Assembly (NCBI GenBank): GCA_022778805.1
Contig: JALFSN010000001.1
Span: forward strand, 124,001 to 188,000
Length of the DNA: 64,000 nt
Source: Arcanobacterium sp.
GTDB taxonomy: Bacteria > Actinomycetota > Actinomycetes > Actinomycetales > Actinomycetaceae
Direction of reading: 5' to 3'
The notes beneath the pieces were generated by a model. It was not told the DNA's origin, made no database searches, and saw only the letters and a list, made by a program, of their open reading frames with translations. Positions 56,669 to 64,000 of the stretch are shown piece by piece; the stretch's first letter is position 1, and every line of letters begins with the position of its first letter. Both the position numbers and the translations under genes were made by a program.

Positions 56669-58213
56669 CTACGCGCTCCGCGGGCGCAGCTGGGCGCGCA
56701 CCTGCGGCTGCATAATATCCGCGGCTGGCCGCCCCGAGCGCAGCAGCCGCGCCATTGCCACCATATCGGGCTTAATCGTCTCATAGAAATGTTTATATCC
56801 CGCGCACAGATAGTTGAGTGCGCGCTCAGAGTGCTCAACCTGCCTACTGTGCCCAGCCTGCCCAGCTGCGCAATTCTCACTGCCCGCACCCGCTCCGCCA
56901 CCAGCGGGCACAGTCACAAACCGATCTTTCGGGCAGCCTCCATTGCAAAAGCGGCGAACGGAACATCCCCTACACTGTTCGGGCAGTAAGACATTTTTTT
57001 TCTTGGCAAACTCTTTCATCCGAGGAGTGTTTACCAACTCTTGAAACGTCTGCGGCGCAGAAGAATGGCCAGCCACATTGCCCAGCAGCCACTCTGGCTC
57101 CACCCAGTGATCGCAGACGTAGACGTCGCCATTAAATTCCATCGCCACATTATTTCCACACTCAGGAGCGTGCACACACACACTCGCTTGCCCAAACATG
57201 GCCGCCAGCGCCGCATCGAAATCCTGCACGAACACTCGCCCTACGTCAGCCGTGATCCATTCGTCGAACACCTCGCACAGAAAAGTCCCGTAGGAATGCG
57301 GATCGACGCTCCGTGAGGTGACGGCGTTGCCACGTTGCCGATAGAGCAGTGCCCCTCGCTCCCCTTCTGCCGAGCCGTTCTCCCCTGCCTTTCTGGCCTT
57401 TCCCACAGCAGCACGCCAGCCTTTTTCCGCCTGCGCAAGATCGGCTTCTTCCACGCGCTCAACGATCGGAATGAACTGAATAAACTCGGCACCGAGCGTA
57501 TCGCGGAAGTAGCGATAGACCTCCCGCGGATGATCTTGATTGGCGGCGTGTACCGTGCACAGAATATTGCATCGCACCCCCGCCTTACGCAGTAATTCCC
57601 ACCCACGCACCACCTGAGCGTGGCTTCCGCGTCCCGCCCGATTGACGCGAAAACGATCATGCATCGGCTCTGGCCCGTCAATGGAGACGCCCACGAGGAA
57701 ATCGTGGCGCGCAAAGAAATCTGCCCACTGTTGCGTAATCAGCGTGCCATTGGTTTGAAGTGCGTGGTGAATGATTTGGTTTGGCCGGCGCAGGCGCTGT
57801 GCCATCTGCACTGCACTGGCAAAGAAATCGATGCCGCGCAGCGTCGGCTCTCCTCCCTGCCACAAAAACGTGACGTCGCCATCTGGATGTGCATCCAAAA
57901 ATGCGCGGATATAACGCTCAAGCACCTGCTCGCTCATCTGCTGCTGGCGATGATTGTAGAGCAACTCTTTAGAAAGGAAAAAGCAATAGGAGCAGTCGAG
58001 ATTACACGCTGATCCGGTGGGCTTCGTGACGACGGAGAGCGGAACGTGGCGCGGGAGACCTCTCCTTTTCACGCCGCCGACACTCATGCCGTTTGCACTG
58101 GCGCTGCTTGCACTCACGCTGCTTATACCGCCAGTGCGATCACTGCCTGTACTATCAGCGCGCTTTGCCTCGCGAGCGGCGCGCGAAGAGTCTTCCTGCG
58201 AATTCATCTCCAT
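56669..58213 (-). CDS. Anaerobic sulfatase-maturating radical SAM enzyme
   Basis: anSME converts the sulfatase active-site Cys to formylglycine without oxygen. The 514-residue protein has the radical SAM motif CNLDCSYC (Cys70, 74 and 77) and conserved WQGGEPTLRG. The SIDGP segment carries the likely base Asp. The SPASM domain has many Cys (CVHAPECGNNV...YVCDHW...CRGCSVRRFCNGGCPKDRF). A hydrophilic N-terminal extension of about 45 residues precedes the core. Two starts, two codons apart, are possible. It is last in the operon MFS-sulfatase-ROK-maturase and converges with the plus-strand ROK gene. Confidence 0.93.
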   Translation of the reverse strand: MEMNSQEDSSRAAREAKRADSTGSDRTGGISSVSASSASANGMSVGGVKRRGLPRHVPLSVVTKPTGSACNLDCSYCFFLSKELLYNHRQQQMSEQVLERYIRAFLDAHPDGDVTFLWQGGEPTLRGIDFFASAVQMAQRLRRPNQIIHHALQTNGTLITQQWADFFARHDFLVGVSIDGPEPMHDRFRVNRAGRGSHAQVVRGWELLRKAGVRCNILCTVHAANQDHPREVYRYFRDTLGAEFIQFIPIVERVEEADLAQAEKGWRAAVGKARKAGENGSAEGERGALLYRQRGNAVTSRSVDPHSYGTFLCEVFDEWITADVGRVFVQDFDAALAAMFGQASVCVHAPECGNNVAMEFNGDVYVCDHWVEPEWLLGNVAGHSSAPQTFQELVNTPRMKEFAKKKNVLLPEQCRGCSVRRFCNGGCPKDRFVTVPAGGGAGAGSENCAAGQAGHSRQVEHSERALNYLCAGYKHFYETIKPDMVAMARLLRSGRPAADIMQPQVRAQLRPRSA

Positions 58214-58367
58214 CTTCTCCCTGCTGCCACATCATCTCTCTATTCATGCGCGTCACTATGCTAATGCGTGCCGCAGCAGCAATCATCTCCATCCAGAAGC
58301 ATCTACGCAGAGCTCTCAGCTAAGAGAGATTCTCCTGGCGAGAACTTCAGGCGAGAAAGGGACACCA

Positions 58368-59519
58368 CTAGGCTGGATAGCCTTCCATACCTGATTCAGT
58401 ATCACTCTCATCGACGGCGTAATTGGCCGCCAGCGCTGCACCCAGAGCTGAACCGATTTTCCCGAGACTCGCTTTTTGCACCGTCACGATCTCATGAAAC
58501 ATCGGAGAGAGTGAATCGAGGATAGCTTTGCGCAACAGTTGCGGAAAATCAGGAATAGCATCGACCACTTCTCCAGCACAGAGCACTACCTGGGGACTGG
58601 CAGTGAGCACGAGCGATGCGAGTACGTTGCCCACCATGCTCACGGCACGTTCAATAGCTGTGCAAGCGCGTTTATCATGGCGTGCATACGCAGCGCCTAG
58701 TTGCGCGAGATGCGGCACTCCCGCAGCTTCGCACAGCGCGCGTGATGAGGCCACTGTCTCCAAGCATCCCGTGCCACCGCAATAGCACGGATCCGTGAGC
58801 CCACTCACGTGCACATGGCCGAGTTCACCTGCATATCCGGCTTGTCCGTGCGTAATTTGATCGGAGATCACCACACAGCACCCCAGACCCGCGCCGAAGC
58901 GCACATACACGTAGCTCCCGTATCCTTTGCTAGCTCCCCAACCATTCTCGCCAATGGCAGCTAGCCGCACAGTGTTCTCCACTAAGGTTGGAGCGTTCCA
59001 GCGTCGTTCAATAACTGTGCGCACCTCGTCAAGCACCTGTGAGTACTCCGGAGAATCCGTCCCGAGCGGCACCGGAATCCCAACACCCACTCTGGAGATA
59101 TCCTGCATCTGCACATGCTGCCGCTCAGCAGTGCTATAGAGCATGTCACTGGTACATTTCAGCGGCTCATGCCACCCCTGAAAATCGTCGATGTCGAGCG
59201 TCACTGTGGCTAATACGTCGTAATGCCGATTCAAGACGACGGCACAGCAGCTAGAGCGAGAGATCTCGATACCTACGCGATACCCCACCTGGCTATTGAA
59301 ATGTAACCGTTCCACAGGGCGCCCACGCGAGCCGGCAGATTCCTTAACCGATGAGATAAAGGCGCCCTCAGCTGCTATCTCGTCAATGGCTCGTCCCAAC
59401 GACGTGCGGGAGACATCGAGCCATTCGCACAGTTCCTGGCGCGTGGCATCGCCCACGGCGAGTTCTCCAATCACGAGATCGGAGAGCCGTGGGCGAAGCG
59501 GACGCATGACGTAATCCAT
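58368..59519 (-). CDS. ROK-family transcriptional regulator of the sulfatase operon
   Basis: A 383-residue ROK protein with an N-terminal HTH (RQELCEWLDVSRTSLGRAIDEIAAEGAF) and a ROK domain. The glucokinase-like GVGIPVPLG, ELGHVHV and the zinc motif CYCGGTGCLE are all present. It probably represses the sulfatase operon and is released by a sugar ligand. It begins 18 bases after the sulfatase stop with only a weak ribosome site; an ATG four codons later is possible. Bifidobacterial sulfatase clusters are also recalled to contain ROK regulators. Confidence 0.9.
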   Translation of the reverse strand: MDYVMRPLRPRLSDLVIGELAVGDATRQELCEWLDVSRTSLGRAIDEIAAEGAFISSVKESAGSRGRPVERLHFNSQVGYRVGIEISRSSCCAVVLNRHYDVLATVTLDIDDFQGWHEPLKCTSDMLYSTAERQHVQMQDISRVGVGIPVPLGTDSPEYSQVLDEVRTVIERRWNAPTLVENTVRLAAIGENGWGASKGYGSYVYVRFGAGLGCCVVISDQITHGQAGYAGELGHVHVSGLTDPCYCGGTGCLETVASSRALCEAAGVPHLAQLGAAYARHDKRACTAIERAVSMVGNVLASLVLTASPQVVLCAGEVVDAIPDFPQLLRKAILDSLSPMFHEIVTVQKASLGKIGSALGAALAANYAVDESDTESGMEGYPA

Positions 59520-59537
59520 ACAGCACCACTAGCAGTA

Positions 59538-61076
59538 CTAGTCGAACTTCACTTCGTCGAGATCGGAACGAGCCGTATTGACCAGTGGAACATCGAAATC
59601 AACCATCGCCGCCATCCACTTTGCAAAGGAGTGATCCCCACGCTGGCGCAGTTGCCGATAGAGCTCCGTAGCTAAATCTCGGCGTACGGCGTCATACACA
59701 GGCACGGTGTAGACGTTGTTGATCTCCCCAGGGTCTTTACGCAGATCATAAAGCTCATTGATCGATTCCGGAGAAATAATGAGCTTGTAATCACGGGTGC
59801 GGATCATGCGCTGCTGCAGTGGGAAGTGGTGCCCGTGGAATTCGCACACGATATTCTCACGCCAACCAGGTACGTCTTTCCCACGGGTGAGATCCACAAT
59901 CGAGCGGCCATCTTCCACGAGGCTGGTGTCGATGCCTGCTACGTCGAGAATCGTAGCGGGGATATCGAGGATAGATACGAATGCATCAGACTGCCCCACT
60001 GTGGAGACCCCAGGAATATGAGCAATAAACGGCACTCGATAAATGTCGTCATACATGGCGGGGCCTTTGTCGTTCAGCCGGTGAGATCCCGTGAATTCTC
60101 CGTGATCAGCGCTGAAGAATACTGCCGTGTCGTCCAAGATTCCAAGCTCTTCTGCCACTTTCATAATGCGGCCAATCTCAAAATCAATCATGGAGACGTA
60201 TCCCCAATACACGGCGATGAGTTTCTTCCACTGCTCTACGCTGAAATCTGACGTGGACCAGTAGGTGGCATAATTTTGCTGTACCTGTGGCTTGCCGATC
60301 AGTGAGTCCGCAAAGTTGTCCGGTAGCTCCACCACATCAGGATCGATGAGGTCAAACCATTCGTCGGGCAGGAAGTAGGGCAAATGCGGTCCGAAGAAAT
60401 GCACTTCCAGATTGAATGGCTGCTTGTGTTCTTTCCAGTCTGCCGCATATTCGCGCAATTTCTCAATAGCCCGATCGGCGAGGAAACGCTCAAACGTGGC
60501 CTCTTCCGGTTGATAGAGTCGGGCGGCGATAATGTGCCCATCGCGGTTGCCAGGGAGCTTTCCGCGGTAGACGTCGTGAGCTCGCACTGGAGGCAGATTA
60601 TTTTCTTCCAGCCAGGCTACGTACTTCTCGTTCGCCACCGGATTTTCAGCTCCCCAGTAGGAATCGTCATCCATGCCAAACTTATCTGGCAGATTTCTGC
60701 CACAGTGGTATTTGCCTACAATGCCGACGTTGTATCCGTGATCGCGCAGCTCCTGAGTGTACGTCCACGAGCCCAGCGGAATCGCCGTCTGATAGGCGAT
60801 ATTCCATTCATCATTCGCCACGACCTTGTGCTTGAACGGATACTTGCCAGTCAAGAGCGACGAACGAGCAGGTGTACATATTGCCGTGGGGGTATACGCA
60901 TTGGTGAAGGCAAAACCGTTGTTGCCCATGCGATCCAGATTCGGTGTCTGCACATAGGGATTCCCCAGGCACCCGATGGTGTCGATGCGGTGCTGATCCG
61001 TCATGATATTGAGGATATTGCGCACATTATCAGGGATACTGCGCTCTTTCGCGGCTACCGCGTTTTCTTGCGACAT
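59538..61076 (-). CDS. Cys-type sulfatase
   Basis: A 512-residue S1-family arylsulfatase-like enzyme. The activation motif CTPARSS has the Cys at residue 67 that becomes formylglycine. The N-terminal NIMTDQHRIDTIG carries metal-binding Asp, and a later FFSADHGEFTGSHRL completes the metal site. No signal peptide is seen, so it acts in the cytoplasm on an imported sulfated sugar. The ATG at 61076 follows AAAGGAGAAAAA. The neighbouring maturase is needed for activity. Which sulfate ester it cleaves is unknown. Confidence 0.93.
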   Translation of the reverse strand: MSQENAVAAKERSIPDNVRNILNIMTDQHRIDTIGCLGNPYVQTPNLDRMGNNGFAFTNAYTPTAICTPARSSLLTGKYPFKHKVVANDEWNIAYQTAIPLGSWTYTQELRDHGYNVGIVGKYHCGRNLPDKFGMDDDSYWGAENPVANEKYVAWLEENNLPPVRAHDVYRGKLPGNRDGHIIAARLYQPEEATFERFLADRAIEKLREYAADWKEHKQPFNLEVHFFGPHLPYFLPDEWFDLIDPDVVELPDNFADSLIGKPQVQQNYATYWSTSDFSVEQWKKLIAVYWGYVSMIDFEIGRIMKVAEELGILDDTAVFFSADHGEFTGSHRLNDKGPAMYDDIYRVPFIAHIPGVSTVGQSDAFVSILDIPATILDVAGIDTSLVEDGRSIVDLTRGKDVPGWRENIVCEFHGHHFPLQQRMIRTRDYKLIISPESINELYDLRKDPGEINNVYTVPVYDAVRRDLATELYRQLRQRGDHSFAKWMAAMVDFDVPLVNTARSDLDEVKFD

Positions 61077-61111
61077 TTTTTCTCCTTTGAAAATTGCTGT
61101 CATGGTGTGTG

Positions 61112-62551
61112 CTAGTCGCCCATTTCTTCCAAGCTCTTTCCAGCTGTCTCCTTGACGAAGAGACCTGTGAAGATGACGGCGAGGACCCCGAACACGAAGA
61201 AGATCCAGTAAACTCCGGCCGGCGACCAGTTCACTAAGAACGGGAACAGCAGTACGACGATGAAGTTCACAAGGAAGTCAGTACCCGAGGCAATCGACAT
61301 GGCACCACCACGGATCTCATTCGGGAACATCTCTCCCATCATGATAGAGAAGATCGGCCCCCATGACGAGGTAAAGCCCAGCAAGAAGAGGCACAGTGCG
61401 CCTACCGCAAACCATCCGAGCACTGGAGCCTGCGTGAGATCAACGCCATTCTCACCGTGCGGAGCGATAGTGAAGACAGTGGCGACAATGCCGAGAGCCA
61501 CAAAGATCAACCCTCCACCGTACATCAGCATGCGCTTACGTCCTACGCGATCGACGAGCAAAATGCCAGCGGTGACGCCGATGATCTTAAATACCGACAG
61601 AATCAGCGTCTGCTGGAAGCTAGAATTCTCACTGAAACCTACTGCCTGGAAGAGCATATTGGAGTAGAAGAAAATTCCGTTCGTACCGGTGAGTTGCTGG
61701 AAAGCTGCAATTGCTGCTCCCACGAGCACCAGCCCGCGCCACTTGGAACCCATAATCTGAATGATGCCCATTTTGACGACTTCGTTAGCACCGAACGAGG
61801 CTCGAATTGCATCTATAGAGGCGTCGAGATCTTGCTCAGCACTAACTTTTTCCAAGATTTCTTTCGCTTCGGCGTCACGCCCCACAGAGACTAGGTACCG
61901 AGGAGATTCAGGGATGATCGCCGTGAGAATCATGAATGCGAGAGATGGAATGAGCAGGCACAGGAACATCCACTGCCACGCTTTGAGCCCCAGCGCAGCG
62001 ACGGCGTCAGAGCCACCAGCCGCATGCGAGACAGAGAAGTTAATAATGGCAGCGAAGAGGAGACCCAAAATGATGGCGAGCTGACGGAAACCAATAAGAC
62101 GCCCGCGAATATCCGCTGGGGCAATCTCCGCGACGTACCCAGGCGCGACGGTTGTGGCGGCTCCGAAGCCGATACCGCCGATCACGCGGCAGGCAATCAG
62201 GAAGAAATAACCGCCCAGCACTGGAGAAAAAGCTCCGAAAATAGCTTCAAAAAGCAAGAATGGCCCAACCAGCATCAGCGTGGTTTTGCGCCCGATTTTA
62301 TCGGAGATGCGTCCGGCGAAGATGGCACCGATAAAGCCGCCAATAATGCCTGCTGCTCCGGCCACGCCTGCAGCGACTGGCCCGAGCTTAAAATCCGAGC
62401 CTACAGCAGCAATAGCACCGTTGAGCACCATTCCTTCAAAGCCATAGAAGAATGGACCAAGAGTAGCAATGAGAGCAAATAGTGTAGCTCTTCGTCGTGC
62501 TTGTATCTGCACTAAACTGAGACGAGATTTATCTACAGCAACGGTCGGCAT
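61112..62551 (-). CDS. MFS sugar porter
   Basis: A 479-residue major facilitator of the sugar porter family with about 12 membrane helices. Family motifs are GRISDKIGRKTTLML (loop 2-3), PESPRYLV (after helix 6) and DRVGRKRMLMYGG (loop 8-9). As the first gene of the sulfatase operon it probably imports the sulfated substrate, as the MFS protein AtsT does in Bifidobacterium breve. The ATG at 62551 has a strong AGGAGGAAAATA site; a longer reading adds 44 unrelated residues. Confidence 0.92.
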   Translation of the reverse strand: MPTVAVDKSRLSLVQIQARRRATLFALIATLGPFFYGFEGMVLNGAIAAVGSDFKLGPVAAGVAGAAGIIGGFIGAIFAGRISDKIGRKTTLMLVGPFLLFEAIFGAFSPVLGGYFFLIACRVIGGIGFGAATTVAPGYVAEIAPADIRGRLIGFRQLAIILGLLFAAIINFSVSHAAGGSDAVAALGLKAWQWMFLCLLIPSLAFMILTAIIPESPRYLVSVGRDAEAKEILEKVSAEQDLDASIDAIRASFGANEVVKMGIIQIMGSKWRGLVLVGAAIAAFQQLTGTNGIFFYSNMLFQAVGFSENSSFQQTLILSVFKIIGVTAGILLVDRVGRKRMLMYGGGLIFVALGIVATVFTIAPHGENGVDLTQAPVLGWFAVGALCLFLLGFTSSWGPIFSIMMGEMFPNEIRGGAMSIASGTDFLVNFIVVLLFPFLVNWSPAGVYWIFFVFGVLAVIFTGLFVKETAGKSLEEMGD

Positions 62552-62879
62552 TATTTTCCTCCTTGAATTGCCGAGTACACGTGGAACAATGCTTCGAGCT
62601 GGGAAATGCGTTGCCTTCCGGCGAATCTTCCCACACATCGAGCGACTGTTGATGCCATTGTAAAAAAGAGGAATTATGCCCAAATTTCTGGATATATAAC
62701 AGTTTGATAACGATATATGTGCTTAGAGTAACGCTGTGTTCAGGCACATCTCCGCACCTCGGGGCGGCGCCCAGCGACGCTCTGTGGGCGCCGATGCGCG
62801 CAGTCGCCCTATGGCATGGCGCGCGTCACTGTAGAACACCATCGAATATGCCCCACGCACCTTAGATGCCTCATGCACC
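62552..62879. other. Gene-free promoter region upstream of the sulfatase operon
   Basis: 328 bases with no gene. On the minus strand an AT-rich promoter-like stretch lies near 62691-62720 and contains TCAAACTGTTA (62707-62697). That is 9 of 11 identical to the TCAAACAGTGA repeats of the other ROK gene. A GC-rich hairpin near 62765-62793 follows pdtaR. Confidence 0.5.
62765..62793 (-). terminator. GC-rich hairpin downstream of pdtaR
   Basis: CGGCGCCC and GGGCGCCG form an 8-bp perfect stem with a 13-base loop, 87 bases after the pdtaR stop. No U-tract is present. A U-less terminator is inferred. Confidence 0.45.
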
Positions 62880-63515
62880 TTAGCCCATTTGCTCAATGAC
62901 GGCGTCAGCCACTTCACGCATCGTAAGGCGGCGATCCATTGATGTCTTTTGAATCCAGCGAAATGCTTCCGGCTCTGTGAAGCCCATTTTCTCTTGCAGC
63001 AGCCCTTTAGCGCGATCCACGACTTTACGTGTGCCAAATTTGTCGGCAAGCCCCTGCACTTCTTTCTCAAGGGAGAGAATTTCTTCATTGCGAGAGAGTG
63101 CGATTTCAATGGCCGGAATCAGATTGCTCGGGGTAAAAGGTTTGACCACGTAGGCCATTGCTCCGGCATCGCGAGCTCGCGCCACCAGATCATCTTGTGA
63201 ATAGGCCGTCAGCATTACGATTGCGCAGCGGCGCTCATGGAGAATCTGCTCAGCGGCGGTGATACCGTCAATCCCTGGCATTTTCACGTCCATCACGATC
63301 AGCGCCGGCTTCAACTCACGAGCCTGCTCAATGCCCTCTTCTCCACTCGCAGCTTCGCCTACCACGGTAAAACCAGCATCTTCTAGCGTCTCGACAATAT
63401 CGAGGCGGATCAGCGCCTCATCTTCGACGACGAGAGTGCGCACAGCAGCGCGATCAGTTGAATCCACAAGCTTCTCCGGTAGGAATCCATCATCAGATGT
63501 TTTGACAGCCATCAT
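62880..63515 (-). CDS. pdtaR: PdtaR-like response regulator with ANTAR RNA-binding domain
   Basis: A 211-residue regulator. The receiver domain has VVEDEALIRLDI, phospho-Asp76 (VMDVKMPG) and VVKPF. The C-terminal ANTAR domain (residues about 150-205; KVVDRAKGLLQEKMGFTEPEAFRWIQKTSMDRRLTMREVADAVI) binds paired RNA hairpins and prevents transcription termination. The mycobacterial PdtaR answers to the kinase PdtaS, which is not in this window. Two adjacent ATGs (63515 and 63512) are possible. Short tandem repeats lie upstream. Confidence 0.92.
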   Translation of the reverse strand: MMAVKTSDDGFLPEKLVDSTDRAAVRTLVVEDEALIRLDIVETLEDAGFTVVGEAASGEEGIEQARELKPALIVMDVKMPGIDGITAAEQILHERRCAIVMLTAYSQDDLVARARDAGAMAYVVKPFTPSNLIPAIEIALSRNEEILSLEKEVQGLADKFGTRKVVDRAKGLLQEKMGFTEPEAFRWIQKTSMDRRLTMREVADAVIEQMG

Positions 63516-63543
63516 TGGTCTCCATCTTGATTAGTTATGTATT

Positions 63544-63593
63544 TTGCACAAATATCTTGCACAAACTACCTCGAAAAAAGTATCCGAAAAAAG
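63544..63593. repeat. Two 13-bp-period repeats upstream of pdtaR
   Basis: TTGCACAAA occurs at 63544-63552 and 63557-63565, and CGAAAAAAG at 63572-63580 and 63585-63593. Both pairs have a period of exactly 13 bases. They lie 29-78 bases upstream of pdtaR, where its promoter should be. Confidence 0.6.
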
Positions 63594-63767
63594 CATATCT
63601 CATGGGCAGGCAAAGCGCAGACTCCCGCGCGGAGCTGGGCAAATAGAAAATCTGGCGGATGCATGGCGGGCCAGTATCTGTTCCCCAGCCCTGGCATGAT
63701 CGTGCGGCAACCAGCAAAATGTCGACGTTCACCGCACACACTAGCGGTAGTACCAGTGAATCATCGG

Positions 63768-63850
63768 TGCTCCGAGAGGGACTCGAACCCTCACGCTTTG
63801 TGGGCGCAGCATTTTGAGTGCTGTGTGTCTACCAATTCCACCATCGGAGC
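63768..63850 (-). tRNA. tRNA-Leu (CAA anticodon)
   Basis: An 83-base class II tRNA on the minus strand: acceptor GCTCCGA with TCGGAGC, D-arm TGGTGGAATTGGTAGACA, and anticodon stem CAGCA/TGCTG around CTCAAAA (anticodon CAA). It has a long variable arm and a GAGGGTTCGAGTCCCTC T-arm. CCA is not encoded. Confidence 0.93.
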
Positions 63851-64000
63851 GAACACTGCTCTGCTAGTGTATAGGGTTGCGCAGTCAGCTACAAATCGCC
63901 GGCACCTGCAATGCACAATGCCGATCGTGCTGCTGGCTACTGGGCGAGTGCCGCGAGTTATTCATCGCTCCCGCCACCTGTGTGCCGATTCTGCGCCAAT

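Noticed and set aside
48934-62551. Prophage or integrative element explanation for the glycan island
   Set aside because: No integrase, transposase, attachment-site repeat or conjugation gene is seen; tRNA-Leu lies beyond pdtaR and is intact.

Overview
The window reads as a chromosomal segment of a moderate-GC actinobacterium (Actinomycetia), with no plasmid, phage or transposon genes. The evidence is gene content and order. It has whiA-yvcK-rapZ-uvrC, a suf operon headed by a SufR-type regulator, a GuaB1-family protein, SteA/SteB, PdtaR, a four-domain ribosomal protein S1 and an exonuclease-dead DNA polymerase I. From memory, the block TPR protein - HAD phosphatase - small protein - tlyA - nadK - recN - steA - steB - pyrG - Nudix matches Mycobacterium tuberculosis Rv1691-Rv1700. 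An anaerobic sulfatase maturase and a glycan-foraging locus suggest a host-associated or facultatively anaerobic member of the Actinomycetaceae/Bifidobacteriaceae side. The genus cannot be decided from the sequence alone. Nearly all genes lie on the minus strand; the plus-strand exceptions are guaB1, a YciI-like gene, one ROK regulator and two tRNAs.

Layout. 0-10 kb: gap, then whiA, yvcK, rapZ, uvrC and uvrA. 10-12 kb: guaB1 and a YciI-like gene on the plus strand. 11.8-18.8 kb: the Fe-S assembly operon sufR-sufB-sufD-sufC-sufS-sufU-sufT (transcription order). 19-20 kb: an isolated ornithine carbamoyltransferase with a repeat array upstream. 20-32 kb: the conserved Nudix/pyrG/steB/steA/recN/nadK/tlyA/HAD/TPR block, in which the TPR protein carries a long Arg/Asp/Gly/Tyr repeat region and an acidic tail. 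32.1-32.3 kb: tRNA-Gln and tRNA-Glu. 32.5-39.3 kb: a complete phosphate system, pstS-pstC-pstA-pstB-phoU-phoP-phoR. 39.5-48.7 kb: terC behind a yybP-ykoY (Mn2+) riboswitch, uvrB, coaE, rpsA and polA. 62.9-63.9 kb: the ANTAR response regulator pdtaR and tRNA-Leu.

Between polA and pdtaR, which are near neighbours in other actinobacteria, sits a glycan-use island of about 14 kb (48.9-62.6 kb). One half is an ABC sugar importer (two permeases and a lipoprotein binding protein, no ATPase) with a cytoplasmic GH36 alpha-galactosidase and a secreted GH16 endo-hydrolase carrying a carbohydrate-binding-like domain. It is divergent from a ROK regulator. The other half is an MFS sugar porter, a Cys-type sulfatase, a second ROK regulator and the radical-SAM maturase that would activate the sulfatase. 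Together they suggest foraging of a galactose-containing, possibly sulfated, glycan. This is the most interesting system in the window.

Smaller observations include long perfect hairpins without U-tracts after gap, rpsA and the binding-protein gene. Short direct repeats with a 12-13 bp period lie upstream of the OTC, nadK and pdtaR genes. A candidate operator motif is shared by the two halves of the glycan island.
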